A DNA stretch of 62,794 bases from Candidatus Chloroploca asiatica (GTDB lineage Bacteria > Chloroflexota > Chloroflexia > Chloroflexales > Chloroflexaceae): the NCBI RefSeq assembly GCF_002532075.1, contig NZ_LYXE01000091.1, forward strand, positions 1-62,794, read 5' to 3'. Below the pieces are notes generated by a model, which was not told the origin of the DNA, searched no databases, and saw nothing but the letters and a program-made list of their open reading frames with translations. Position numbers and translations under genes: made by a program. The first letter of the stretch is position 1, and each line of letters starts with the position of its first letter. Of the stretch, positions 43,657 to 52,292 are shown one piece after another.

Positions 43657-43721
43657 AATTATGGGTAGGCTGAGGCACCCAAACAGCAAAGCTGTTTGGG
43701 TGCCTCAGCCTACCCATAATT
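43657..43721. terminator. perfect 31-bp hairpin between the ATPase and RND genes
   Basis: Two perfectly complementary 31-base arms flank the loop AAA (43688-43690). The arms include GGGTAGGCTGAGGCACCC. It lies 22 bp after the ATPase stop. It lacks a strong T run, but such a stable stem should at least protect or end the transcript. Confidence 0.7.
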
Positions 43722-43737
43722 CTTCAATATTTCCTAC

Positions 43738-43770
43738 TTGCGCGTTCAAAGACTTTACGGTACAGTAAAG
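43738..43770 (+). promoter_or_regulatory. RND-operon promoter overlapped by a TetR-type operator
   Basis: A possible -35 TTGCGC (43738-43743) and -10 TACAGT (43761-43766) are 17 bp apart. CTTTAC-GGTACA-GTAAAG (43753-43770) is an inverted repeat typical of TetR-family sites and covers the -10. The operon encodes a TetR regulator as its third gene, so autorepression is a natural reading. Confidence 0.6.
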
Positions 43771-43852
43771 ACAAAGCTCGTGCAAGTTGTGTGCATGAGC
43801 CGTGTGCAGTGCAACACGCTGTGTGTTGATAACCCTCGACTGAGGAGGCTTG

Positions 43853-46800
43853 ATGGCTACGCCCCAACGCCAGAAAGAGAAGTTAAACGGGATCTGGATC
43901 TCGGATGTGGCAATCCGCCAACCAGTTTTTATCACGATGGTGATGCTGGCTATTCTGACCTTCGGTATTCTTTCGTTCCGTACAACGCCGGTTAACCTGC
44001 TACCCGATATTGATGTGCCTGTCTTTGTGGTGTCGGTAAACTATCCCGGTGCCGGCCCCGAGAGTGTCGCCGATCAGGTGATTCGCCCGATTGAAGATGC
44101 GGTCAATACGCTGGCCGGTCTTCGTGACTTGACCTCTAATTCCAGTGAGGGTTTTGGTTTTCTTGTGCTGGAGTTTGAGGCCGGTACGGATATTAATGAG
44201 ATTGATCAGAATGTCCGTGAAAAGGTCAATGCGATTTTACCGTCGTTGCCACGCGATGTGCGCCAGCCGGTCTTTGAACGCTTTGATCCGAATCAAGCGC
44301 CGATTATGTCAATCGCCGTCGCGGCGACCGGCGGTCAATCGCCGCTTGCGTTGCGCTCTCAGCTCGACAATGAGATTGTGCCGCTCTTGCAGCGTGTCCC
44401 CGGCGTGGGCAATGTTGCGGTGAGCGGTGGTGAGGTGCGCCAGATCAATGTCCTCATGGATCTCGCTCGCCTCCAGGCGTTTGGCATTCTTCCGTCCCAA
44501 ATTACCCGCTCGCTCCAGCAGGCCAACGCCAACCTTGGCCTCGGTACCATCGAGCAGGGCGATCAGTCGGTTAGTCTCCGTGCGCCGTCATTGCTGCAAA
44601 CCCCCGAGGATATCGCGCGGATCCAGATTACTGGCACCAATTTCCGCATTGGCGATGTCGCTACGGTGGAAGATGGCGTTGCTGAGGTGACGCGCTTTTC
44701 ACGCCTCGATGGCGATGATGCGATTATCCTTAGTGTCCGTAAGCAATCGGGTAGCAATACGGTGACTGTTGCCGAAAATGTTCGGGCAGCCGTTGAGGAT
44801 CTTTTTCGTACGCGCTCGGATCTTGTCTATACGATTCCACAAGATGATTCCCAGGCGGTGACGGCGTCGGTTATTTCCTCGCTCGAAGAATTGATCTTTG
44901 CTTCGATTGCCGCGTTCCTCGTGGTCTGGTTCTTTTTCCGCAATCTCCGCAGTACGATCATTACAATGATTGGTCTGCCGGTGATTCTCATCGGTACCTT
45001 TATCTTTATGCCCTTCTTTGGGCTGACGATTAACCTCATCACGCTGCTTGCCCTCTCGTTGTGTGTGGGCCTTGTGATTGACGATGCGATTGTCGTCCGC
45101 GAAAATATTTTCCGCCGTATGGAACGCGGTGAGACCGCCCGCATCGCGTCGTCCAAAGGTACGTCGGAGGTGAGCCTCTCGGTGCTGGCGATGACGTTGA
45201 CCATCGTCGCGGTCTTTGTGCCCGTGACCTTCGCCGAAGGTACCGCCGGCATTGTCTTCCAGTCCTTTGGCGTCGTCATTGCCGTGGCGATTCTGCTCTC
45301 GCTCGTCGAGGCGTTCACGCTCGCCCCGATGATGTCGTCAAATGTCTTCCCTAATGCCAAAATGAAGCCGCACGATACCCACGGTTCCCGCCGCGAGGCG
45401 TTGCCGGGGCTCGATATTGATCGCCTTCAGCAAGAGAACGATGATCGCGATAGCAGCTTGCTCCAGGAGGCAAAAGAAGATCCGGGGCGCATGGGCGCAG
45501 CCTATGGCAAATTGCTTGGCTGGACGCTGGCGAGTACGCGCAATCGCATGCTCGTTGTGGCCACGTCGATCGGGGTGTTGCTGCTCAGTGTGGTGGTGGC
45601 CGGTGGCCTCAAGTTTACCTTCTTCCCCGAACAGGATCCCCACGAGTTTCTGATGGGCTTCGAGGCCCGGCCCGGTACGACTCTGGCCGAGACGAATCGC
45701 CTCGCCCAGCAGGCCGAGCAGGTCTTGCTTGCCGATCCTGCGGTCTCTACGGTCATCTCCAATGTCGGTTTTTCGGGCAATCCGGAACGAACCGAGTTTT
45801 TTGTGAAGCTGGTCGATCGGACACCGACGATTCCGGTGCAGGAACGCCTGCGTGAGCAACTCGGCTTTTTGCCGCGCCTCTCGTTTGCGCTGCCCAGTTT
45901 CCAGCCCACTAGTACCGGCGTCGCTGGCCGCGAGTTCCTGGTCAGCCTCCAGACACCCCGTTCGGTGAATGAGATTGCGCCGGTTGTGGCCGCCGTCGAG
46001 AACGAGTTCCGTCAGATGGAAGGCCTGGTGGATATTGATACCAATTTCCAGACGGGGAAGCCCGAGTTGCAGTTCATCGCTGACCCCGGACGCATTGGCG
46101 AGCTTGGGGTGACCAACGATGATATTGCGACTTCGGTGCGCGCCTTGATCAATGGCGAGCGTGCGACGGTGCTCCGTCAGGATGGGCAAGATTATGATGT
46201 GGTGGTGCGTCTGCGGGAAGAAGACCGGACAGGCGTTGAGTCGCTCGGGGCGATCAGTCTGCCTACCCGCAGCGGCACCGTTCCCCTCAGTTCACTCGGC
46301 ACAATCGAGGTTTCGAGCAGCCCGGTGACGATCCGTCGGTTCAACCGACTCAACCAGGTGTTGATCGGGGCTAATCTCGAAGGCCGCAATCTTACCGATG
46401 TCCAGAACGAGATGAACGCGCGCCTGGATGCGCTCGGCATTCCCAATGATGTTGTGGTTAGCTACGTCGGCTTGCTGCAGCAAACCACTGAGGGTTTTGA
46501 CTCCCTCTTGCTCGCGATGGCGCTCTCGGTGCTCTTTGTCTATATGGTATTGGCATCGCAATTTGGTTCGTTTACGCAGCCGCTAGTGATTATGATGGCC
46601 ATGCCCTTCAGTTTCATCGGAGCGTTCCTGGCGCTCCGCATTATTGGGATTGACCTCGATATCACCGGGATGATCGGCCTGATCTTGCTGCTTGGTCTTG
46701 TGGTCAAGAACTCGATCCTGCTGGTCGATTTTACCAACCAACTTCGCGCACTTGGCCTCAATAAACACGATTCGCTGCGGCTCGCCGGGGCCATTCGTCT

Positions 46801-47155
46801 GCGCCCGATCCTGATGACCGCCATCTCGCTGATCGCCGGCGCCCTGCCGACCGCGATGGGCATCCACGTCTTTGGTACCGGGCAAGGCACTGAGTTCCGG
46901 AGTGGCCTCGCCTGGGTCATCATCGGCGGGATGACCACCTCAACGATCCTGACCCTGCTGGTCGTGCCGACGGTGTATAGTCTGATCGAAGGGATGACCT
47001 CGCGCTTCAACAACTGGTTTATCCGCAAGTTTCCCAGCGCAGGTCAACCCGAAGTCCAGCCCGAACCACCGGTCGCCACCGGGGCAACCGCCATTACGCC
47101 GACCCCACCGGCATCAGCAACGATGCCAACGCAGACGGAATCATCAGCCGATTAA
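43853..47155 (+). CDS. RND-family efflux transporter (AcrB/CusA-like)
   Basis: This inner-membrane pump of about 1100 residues uses the proton gradient to expel substrates. It has the usual duplicated RND plan: first helix near 20-40, periplasmic-type loop, helices near 330-500 with GLVIDDAIVVREN (the conserved Asp of motif A), then a second half ending in TGMIGLILLLGLVVKNSILLVDFTNQL and an MTAISLIAGALPTAMG helix. Overall it fits the HAE1/HAE2-like group. GAGGAGG at 43842-43848 selects the ATG at 43853. A lipoprotein adaptor and a TetR regulator follow; no outer-membrane channel gene is nearby. Confidence 0.93.
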   Translation: MATPQRQKEKLNGIWISDVAIRQPVFITMVMLAILTFGILSFRTTPVNLLPDIDVPVFVVSVNYPGAGPESVADQVIRPIEDAVNTLAGLRDLTSNSSEGFGFLVLEFEAGTDINEIDQNVREKVNAILPSLPRDVRQPVFERFDPNQAPIMSIAVAATGGQSPLALRSQLDNEIVPLLQRVPGVGNVAVSGGEVRQINVLMDLARLQAFGILPSQITRSLQQANANLGLGTIEQGDQSVSLRAPSLLQTPEDIARIQITGTNFRIGDVATVEDGVAEVTRFSRLDGDDAIILSVRKQSGSNTVTVAENVRAAVEDLFRTRSDLVYTIPQDDSQAVTASVISSLEELIFASIAAFLVVWFFFRNLRSTIITMIGLPVILIGTFIFMPFFGLTINLITLLALSLCVGLVIDDAIVVRENIFRRMERGETARIASSKGTSEVSLSVLAMTLTIVAVFVPVTFAEGTAGIVFQSFGVVIAVAILLSLVEAFTLAPMMSSNVFPNAKMKPHDTHGSRREALPGLDIDRLQQENDDRDSSLLQEAKEDPGRMGAAYGKLLGWTLASTRNRMLVVATSIGVLLLSVVVAGGLKFTFFPEQDPHEFLMGFEARPGTTLAETNRLAQQAEQVLLADPAVSTVISNVGFSGNPERTEFFVKLVDRTPTIPVQERLREQLGFLPRLSFALPSFQPTSTGVAGREFLVSLQTPRSVNEIAPVVAAVENEFRQMEGLVDIDTNFQTGKPELQFIADPGRIGELGVTNDDIATSVRALINGERATVLRQDGQDYDVVVRLREEDRTGVESLGAISLPTRSGTVPLSSLGTIEVSSSPVTIRRFNRLNQVLIGANLEGRNLTDVQNEMNARLDALGIPNDVVVSYVGLLQQTTEGFDSLLLAMALSVLFVYMVLASQFGSFTQPLVIMMAMPFSFIGAFLALRIIGIDLDITGMIGLILLLGLVVKNSILLVDFTNQLRALGLNKHDSLRLAGAIRLRPILMTAISLIAGALPTAMGIHVFGTGQGTEFRSGLAWVIIGGMTTSTILTLLVVPTVYSLIEGMTSRFNNWFIRKFPSAGQPEVQPEPPVATGATAITPTPPASATMPTQTESSAD

Positions 47156-47164
47156 TGCGCACGT

Positions 47165-47233
47165 AGGGGCGAAACACCCGCCCCTGTGCCATCCCAAAGC
47201 GGTACCATGATCACGGGCGGGTGCTTCGCCCGT
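47165..47233. repeat. two small hairpins between the pump and adaptor genes
   Basis: AGGGGCG/CGCCCCT (47165-47185) and ACGGGCG/CGCCCGT (47213-47233) are perfect short inverted repeats in the 132-bp gap. They may tune relative expression of the two genes, or belong to a GGGGCGAA-type dispersed repeat. Confidence 0.5.
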
Positions 47234-47287
47234 CGCTAACGCACGATATTAGCGCTAACAACGTACATATATTAAGGAGTGTCTTTC

Positions 47288-48850
47288 GTGTTACGCAAAC
47301 TTGTCTTGAGTGGGATGGCAGCCGCGCTGCTCGCTGGCTGTGCCACCACGGCACAGCCCGAAAGCGCAGTTACGCCTGTGCCGACGATAGCTCTGCCCGC
47401 GTCTTCGACGGGCAGCAGCCCTGCCCAACCAGATGCCGAGGGGGTGCTCGCCGCCCCGACCGCCGCCCCGCTGCTCGCGCTCGGCGTGACTGCGTCGGGC
47501 GAAATCGCCCCGAAACGGAGCGCGTCGCTCCTCTTCCGTGTGCCCGGTACCGTGGCCGAGGTGATGGTCGAAGAGGGCATGAGTGTCCGTGAAGGCCAGG
47601 AACTGATCCGGCTTGATGTCGCCGAGCTTGAACTGGCCTTGCGCCAGGCCGAAGCTGGGCTGGCTCAGGCCCAGGCTGGCTACGAGCGCCTCGTTGAAGG
47701 GGCTAGCCCTGAAGAGGTGGCCGCTGCCCGCGCCCAGGTTGCCCAGGCCCAGGCCGGGTTGCGCCAGACCACCGGGAGTGTCACTGCCGAAGATATTGCC
47801 GCTGCCGAGGCTGCCCTTGCCAGTGCGCTCGCACGCCAGGCCGAAGTAGCCGCTGGCCCACGCACCCCCGATCTCCAGCAGGCCGAAGCAGGCGTTGCTC
47901 AGGCCCGCGCTAATCTTGAAGTGCAACGGACAAATCTCTCGGCAGCCAAGACCAATGCACAACTCCAGCTCGATATCGCCGCCAATGGTCTGCGTGACGC
48001 CCAACAAGCCTATTCAGATATCTACTGGCGCAATCGCGAAACTGAGTTGCAGCTGAGCAAGTTTGGCCGGGAAATTCCGCAAGAGGCGCTGGACGCCGAG
48101 GAGCAGACGCTGCGGGCGGTGCAGAACGCCGAGACGCGTTTTGGTCAGGCCCAACTCGCCTACGATCAAGCGGTTCAAAATGAAGTCGAAGGCATCCGTG
48201 CCGCCGAAGCCGGCGTTGCCAACGCCGAAGCAAGCCGGCAACGGCTGCTCGATGGGGCCACCGCCGAGCAGCGCGCCGCCGTTGATGCCCAGGTTGCGCA
48301 GGCCCGTGCGTCACTCGACCGCTTGCGCGGCGACCAGCGCGCTGGCTCGCTCGACGCCGCCCGCGCAGGCATCGCCGTAGCCCAGGCCAATCTCGCCCGC
48401 GCCACCAGCGATCCGACTGCGGCCACCCTGGCTGGCTCGCTCGCCCAGGTTGAACAGGCCCGCACCGCGGTTGAGTCAGCCCGCCTCAACCTCAATAAGG
48501 CGGTGCTCCGCGCCCCCTTCGATGGCATCATCGCGATCGTCAACGTCGAAATCGGTGATAGCGTCGGTGCTGGCGCTGTGCCGGTGGTGCAAATCGTTGA
48601 TGTCAGTGAATTGCGCGTCGAAGTCAATATCAGCGATACCGATGTCGCCCGCGTCCGCGAGGGTATGCCCGCAACCGTCACGCTCGACGCGATCCCAGGG
48701 CAAACCTTTACCGGCAACGTCAGCTTCATTGCCCCGACCGCAACCGTCGTCGGCAACGTCCGCACCTTCGCTGTCCGCATCACCCTCGACGAACAGGCAG
48801 GGCTACGCGCCGGCATGAGCGCCCGCGTAACCATTCAACTTGATGGCTAA
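47288..48850 (+). CDS. HlyD/AcrA-type membrane fusion lipoprotein
   Basis: The 520-residue adaptor works with the preceding RND pump. It has a lipobox (LLAGCATT), a linker, then the barrel-sandwich start (GVTASGEIAPKRSASLLFRVPGTVAEVMVEEGMSVREGQEL). A very long Ala/Gln/Glu-rich coiled coil follows (about 115-395). The closing half is LNKAVLRAPFDGIIAIVNVEIGDSVGAG and a beta-barrel with GMPATVTLDAIPG. The coiled coil is longer than in AcrA. I chose the GTG at 47288, eight bases after AAGGAG; the GTG at 47279 would overlap that site. Confidence 0.92.
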   Translation: MLRKLVLSGMAAALLAGCATTAQPESAVTPVPTIALPASSTGSSPAQPDAEGVLAAPTAAPLLALGVTASGEIAPKRSASLLFRVPGTVAEVMVEEGMSVREGQELIRLDVAELELALRQAEAGLAQAQAGYERLVEGASPEEVAAARAQVAQAQAGLRQTTGSVTAEDIAAAEAALASALARQAEVAAGPRTPDLQQAEAGVAQARANLEVQRTNLSAAKTNAQLQLDIAANGLRDAQQAYSDIYWRNRETELQLSKFGREIPQEALDAEEQTLRAVQNAETRFGQAQLAYDQAVQNEVEGIRAAEAGVANAEASRQRLLDGATAEQRAAVDAQVAQARASLDRLRGDQRAGSLDAARAGIAVAQANLARATSDPTAATLAGSLAQVEQARTAVESARLNLNKAVLRAPFDGIIAIVNVEIGDSVGAGAVPVVQIVDVSELRVEVNISDTDVARVREGMPATVTLDAIPGQTFTGNVSFIAPTATVVGNVRTFAVRITLDEQAGLRAGMSARVTIQLDG

Positions 48851-48872
48851 GGAGCGCCTTCCGGCTGGGGAT

Positions 48873-48893
48873 TTGGGGGCCTGCGGCCCCCAA
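48873..48893. terminator. GC-rich hairpin before the TetR gene
   Basis: TTGGGGGCC/GGCCCCCAA surround the loop TGC. No T run follows, so termination would be partial at most. The following 60 bp contain a further GCTTG/CAAGC stem. Confidence 0.5.
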
Positions 48894-48957
48894 GAATCTC
48901 GCTTGTGCTGGCGCAAGCATGGGTTTTAGGGCGACAGCCCCATTATTGAGAAAGTCT

Positions 48958-49560
48958 ATGAGTCAAACCCTACGCGAACGTCGTAAAGCATTGCTCCGTG
49001 ATGAAATCCTCGCCGCTACGCACCAGTTGATGGCCGAGCGGGGCTATGCTGCCTTCTCGATGGAAGAACTCGCGGCACGCGTCGGCGTCTCCAAGCCGAC
49101 GCTCTACAATCAGTTCCCCACCAAAGAGGATCTCGTGGCGACGATGGCAATGCAGTTGATGGAGCGCACCTTTGCCCAGGTCGAGGCGGCGAGCGAGGCT
49201 TCCCCGTTGCAACGCCTCCTCACCTTTCTCCATACCAGTGTGCGCCTGCAAATCGAGCATCGTACCTGCGCGATGCAACTCTGGCTGCCCGAGATCATTG
49301 ATCTGCTGGAACGCCACCCACGCTCGCAAGACTATCTGGCCCGCATTGATGCCCGCCTGGTCGCCACGATCGAAGAGGCCATTGCGGTCGGCGAAATTGA
49401 CCCCTCGGTTGATGTCGCCAGCGTCGTCCGCATCTTCAATGCGCTCAATATCTCACCCAGTATCGGCTGGATCAGCGTCAGCGGCGAACCAGACCCCGAA
49501 CGCCTCGCCGATACAGTTGTCGCCGTCTTTCGCCAGGGTCTCGCCCCGCAGGGAACCTGA
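48958..49560 (+). CDS. TetR-family transcriptional regulator
   Basis: The 200-residue regulator has the N-terminal TetR helix-turn-helix (ATHQLMAERGYAAFSMEELA, then VGVSKPTLYNQFPTKEDL; about 15-62) and a helical ligand-binding domain. It is the third gene after the RND pump and adaptor, so it probably represses them through the palindrome at 43753-43770 and is relieved by a pump substrate. GAGAAAG precedes the ATG at 48958, which starts nearer the family norm than the in-frame codon at 48919. Confidence 0.92.
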   Translation: MSQTLRERRKALLRDEILAATHQLMAERGYAAFSMEELAARVGVSKPTLYNQFPTKEDLVATMAMQLMERTFAQVEAASEASPLQRLLTFLHTSVRLQIEHRTCAMQLWLPEIIDLLERHPRSQDYLARIDARLVATIEEAIAVGEIDPSVDVASVVRIFNALNISPSIGWISVSGEPDPERLADTVVAVFRQGLAPQGT

Positions 49561-49584
49561 TGTTCATTCGTCAGGGATTTCAAG

Positions 49585-49630
49585 TGTGCTCAAAAAACGA
49601 TCAGCTTTGCTGATCGTTTTTTTGAGCACA
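49585..49630. terminator. bidirectional rho-independent terminator
   Basis: TGTGCTCAAAAAACGATCAG and its near-perfect complement flank a TTT loop. One arm has six A's and the other seven T's. It lies between the TetR gene and the convergent gene ending at 49633, and gives a T run on both strands. Confidence 0.9.
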
Positions 49631-49632
49631 AA

Positions 49633-50577
49633 TTACTGAAAGTGACTCAACATCGCTGAAGCATCGGTCACATCCGCTGCGGTAAGCGGTGTAGCAAACC
49701 GAGCAAAGGCCTTGAGCAACAGGTGCGCCTGATCAGGCGTCGGGAGAGCGCTCGCCAGCACGAGCATTGCGCGAACCAGCGCCACATAGGCGCGCCCAAA
49801 GCCATCAGCAGGTGCGGCTTGCTCGAGCTCACCCAGATCGGCCAATAGATGGTGACGCGCCACCGCCCAGACAATCACATCAGGCCGATCGGCCACGAGC
49901 TGCAAGATGTGCTCGGCTCGTTGCACCAGCAGAGTCGCTTGCTCTGTCAGCGGCGAAGGCGCACGCCGTTCGTGCGGCAATGCCGTTGAGAGAGCGGCAG
50001 CAGACAGCGCAACACCACGCACCGCCAAGTCAAGGCGCGACGGATCAGCGATGCTCGCTTCTGCAGACGGCACAGCCGCAGCTTCGGGAGAAGAGCCCGC
50101 CCCGGTGTCTGGCGACCATGCAGGGTCAACAAGTTGGCACAGGCGCGCTAGACCAGCCTGTAACAACATTACAATTTCATTACCATATTGCACCCAGGCC
50201 CCGACCTGCATGCGAAAAGGGTCAGGGATATCGCGCGCCCGACCGGCCAGTTCACCCAGACTCACTGTCACCGCATCAGGAAAGCGCATCCGCACCACAC
50301 GGGCAATACCGCTATCAATCGCCAGCAATACCCGTGCCTGCGCCACCAGTTCAGGCGTGAGCGAACGCGCACAATGAGTATCCAGATCAAACCCGAGGAT
50401 CATCATCGCCGAGCGCGCCTCTGGCTCAGCCGGATAGCCATCGTGCCCCACAATCCCCGTCGAGGCCACGTCCCACGGCAAGCCCTGCTCGCCAAGCAAA
50501 CGCCGCAACATCGCCGCCGCCATCGGCGCACGACCGGTATCTGCCGCACCCACAATCAGAATATCTGGCTTTGCCAT
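49633..50577 (-). CDS. low-molecular-weight phosphatase fold lacking the catalytic cysteine
   Basis: The first about 140 of 314 residues have the LMW protein-tyrosine-phosphatase/arsenate reductase fold: PDILIVGAADTGRAPMAAAML at the start and GRARDIPDPFRM with the DPF acid loop. The P-loop should read C-x5-R. Here position 10 is Gly and Arg16 remains, so the nucleophile is gone and normal catalysis should fail. The C-terminal about 170 residues are helical and of unknown fold. It may be a binding or regulatory protein. The start (50577, or 50586 in frame) is uncertain because no clear ribosome site is visible. Confidence 0.75.
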   Translation of the reverse strand: MAKPDILIVGAADTGRAPMAAAMLRRLLGEQGLPWDVASTGIVGHDGYPAEPEARSAMMILGFDLDTHCARSLTPELVAQARVLLAIDSGIARVVRMRFPDAVTVSLGELAGRARDIPDPFRMQVGAWVQYGNEIVMLLQAGLARLCQLVDPAWSPDTGAGSSPEAAAVPSAEASIADPSRLDLAVRGVALSAAALSTALPHERRAPSPLTEQATLLVQRAEHILQLVADRPDVIVWAVARHHLLADLGELEQAAPADGFGRAYVALVRAMLVLASALPTPDQAHLLLKAFARFATPLTAADVTDASAMLSHFQ

Positions 50578-50603
50578 GCCATGTATCATACCACAACTGC
50601 CCC

Positions 50604-50688
50604 CTCGCCTCCGCCGAAGCATCGCAGGCTACGCCTCAAGCTCACCTCGCCTCCGCCGAAGCCTCGCAGGGTTACGCCTCAAGCTCAC
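50604..50688. repeat. two tandem 42/43-bp repeats
   Basis: The unit CTCGCCTCCGCCGAAGC...CTCAAGCTCAC occurs twice, differing by a substitution and one inserted base. It lies in the 369-bp gap between the phosphatase-like gene and the M23 gene. I see no gene in the rest of that gap. A weak 67-codon frame at 50750-50953 overlaps the M23 ribosome site and is probably not real. Confidence 0.75.
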
Positions 50689-50946
50689 CCTGGTTGAGAC
50701 GGGCAGTGTGGGCTCGATCTCAACCAAAATTTGATCATTTTGTCAGTTTGTGATATGTTTATCAGGCCGCTTGACCACGAACGTCACGGCACATCTCTTC
50801 ACAGCGAAGCGACGAGCCAAGTTTGCTCGTGCTTCCCAGAGCTTCAAAAAGGCTCTCCACATGGCCGTTTGCCCTGTTTGCAACCGGCCTGATCCAGGAA
50901 CGATCACGGGGTTCGCCCCACCATTACTGACCCAGGAGGTTCACAT

Positions 50947-52110
50947 TTGTTGAGTCTACGTGCGACTCTGCCCGGCAAGTTTGCCTTCGGCTCGCGTCAA
51001 CGCATGCTCGCTTGCATCCTACTGCTGGTTCTGCTCACAGTTTCCACCCTGAGCCCGTCACCCGCTCAGGCCGCTCGAAGTCTGGTTCTGCCAACTCCGG
51101 CTGGCGAATCCTGGCGCATTATTCAAGGTTATGCTTGCGGTACCCACAATAGCTGGGATCGCTATTCACTTGATCTTATTCAGGTCAATGGACCTACCTA
51201 TGGCGCACCGATCCGCGCCGCCGCGAATGGCACCGTCTGGCATTGGGAAGCCCGCAGTGGAACGCTTATTCTCCATCACGGGAATCAGTTCTTCACGATG
51301 TATACCCATCTCCAAAGTGCGGTGACGACCTCCCGCGGTGTCTTCTTTGAAGCCGGTCAGACCCTTGGGTACGCCGGCGACCGCGGTTCACCCGGTGTTC
51401 CCCATCTGCATTTCACCGCTTTTACGGCGAATCGTGATGGCTGGAGTGGCAAACAGTCGATCCCACTCAAATTCGCTGAAGGCTATGACCTTCCCGAAAT
51501 TGGTGGGTGCAACCAGCACGGCGGCAAAGTAATGACCGCCATGGCGCTGCAACCGCCCGAGGTCGTCTTCAGTTCAGAGCTTCAACCCGACACCTGGACA
51601 AACCAGGATCTGCGGGTCGGGTTTACGATCAACTGGGGCGGCGGTGGCCTCAGCCAGGCCTGGAACCAGGAGCCTGCCGCTGATCGCCCGATGTTCCCGT
51701 CGGTGATTGATGGCTATGCCCAACTATCCGATAAGGGCGAAGGCAAACATACGCTCTATGTGCGCGCCTGGGGGCCCGATGGCAAGCAGACCCTGGCAAG
51801 CTATGGGCCGGTTGGCTTTGACCAGACACCACCCTCGGCACCAGTAGCGATTCCAGCCATGACGGTAAAACCGGGGGTCGTGGTCGTGCCATGGCAGCCC
51901 GCTGAAGATAGGCTCTCAGGCGTACAAGGCTACCGTGTTTACATTGGCCCTGATCCTGAAGGTACGTCACGCTGGTTTACGCCTGACCCGGTCGTCAAGA
52001 CCGAGCCGCTCAATCCTGGCGAGTACCTCGTACGGGTGCAGAGCCTCGATCATGCCGGGAATAGTAGCCCCTGGACAACCATCGGCACAATCACCGTCAC
52101 CGGTGAGTAG
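50947..52110 (+). CDS. secreted M23 (LytM-like) peptidase with a C-terminal Ig/FN3-like domain
   Basis: The 387-residue protein has a signal peptide (cleavage near AQA-ARS, about 42-44). The M23 domain (about 45-180) has GTHNSWDRYSLDL, supplying the first His and Asp zinc ligands, and VPHLHF, supplying the last. It should cut peptide crossbridges or bind cell wall. Residues about 210-280 (VFSSELQPDTWTNQDLRVGF) and 290-387 (PPSAPVAIPAM to SPWTTIGTITVTG) are beta-sandwich domains. The TTG start follows AGGAGG by seven bases, a strong match despite the rare codon. Confidence 0.88.
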   Translation: MLSLRATLPGKFAFGSRQRMLACILLLVLLTVSTLSPSPAQAARSLVLPTPAGESWRIIQGYACGTHNSWDRYSLDLIQVNGPTYGAPIRAAANGTVWHWEARSGTLILHHGNQFFTMYTHLQSAVTTSRGVFFEAGQTLGYAGDRGSPGVPHLHFTAFTANRDGWSGKQSIPLKFAEGYDLPEIGGCNQHGGKVMTAMALQPPEVVFSSELQPDTWTNQDLRVGFTINWGGGGLSQAWNQEPAADRPMFPSVIDGYAQLSDKGEGKHTLYVRAWGPDGKQTLASYGPVGFDQTPPSAPVAIPAMTVKPGVVVVPWQPAEDRLSGVQGYRVYIGPDPEGTSRWFTPDPVVKTEPLNPGEYLVRVQSLDHAGNSSPWTTIGTITVTGE

Positions 52111-52123
52111 TTGGGTGCGTCTC

Positions 52124-52216
52124 GCGCAGCCTGTCAGCACGACTGACAGGCTGCGCCGTTTAGTAGCACCGGCTTCCAGCCGGTGGGGCTTCCTGACAGG
52201 CTGGAAGCCGGTGCTA
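52124..52216. terminator. two inverted repeats after the M23 gene
   Basis: GCGCAGCCTGTCAG and its complement (52124-52156) form a 14-bp stem with a five-base loop just after the stop. TAGCACCGGCTTCCAGCC and its complement (52164-52216) form an 18-bp stem. The latter resembles dispersed REP-type elements. No T run follows either. Confidence 0.7.
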
Positions 52217-52292
52217 TCTTCGCTGCGAACGGTCAAGCTCGTTTGAAACATGCCTAGGCATGGATACGCTTCTCCATAGCTAAAGGTAGAAT

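Noticed and set aside
50750-50953. 67-codon plus-strand frame with CPVCNRPD
   Set aside because: It has no ribosome site and overlaps the well-supported start region of the M23 gene; the single Cys pair is not enough.
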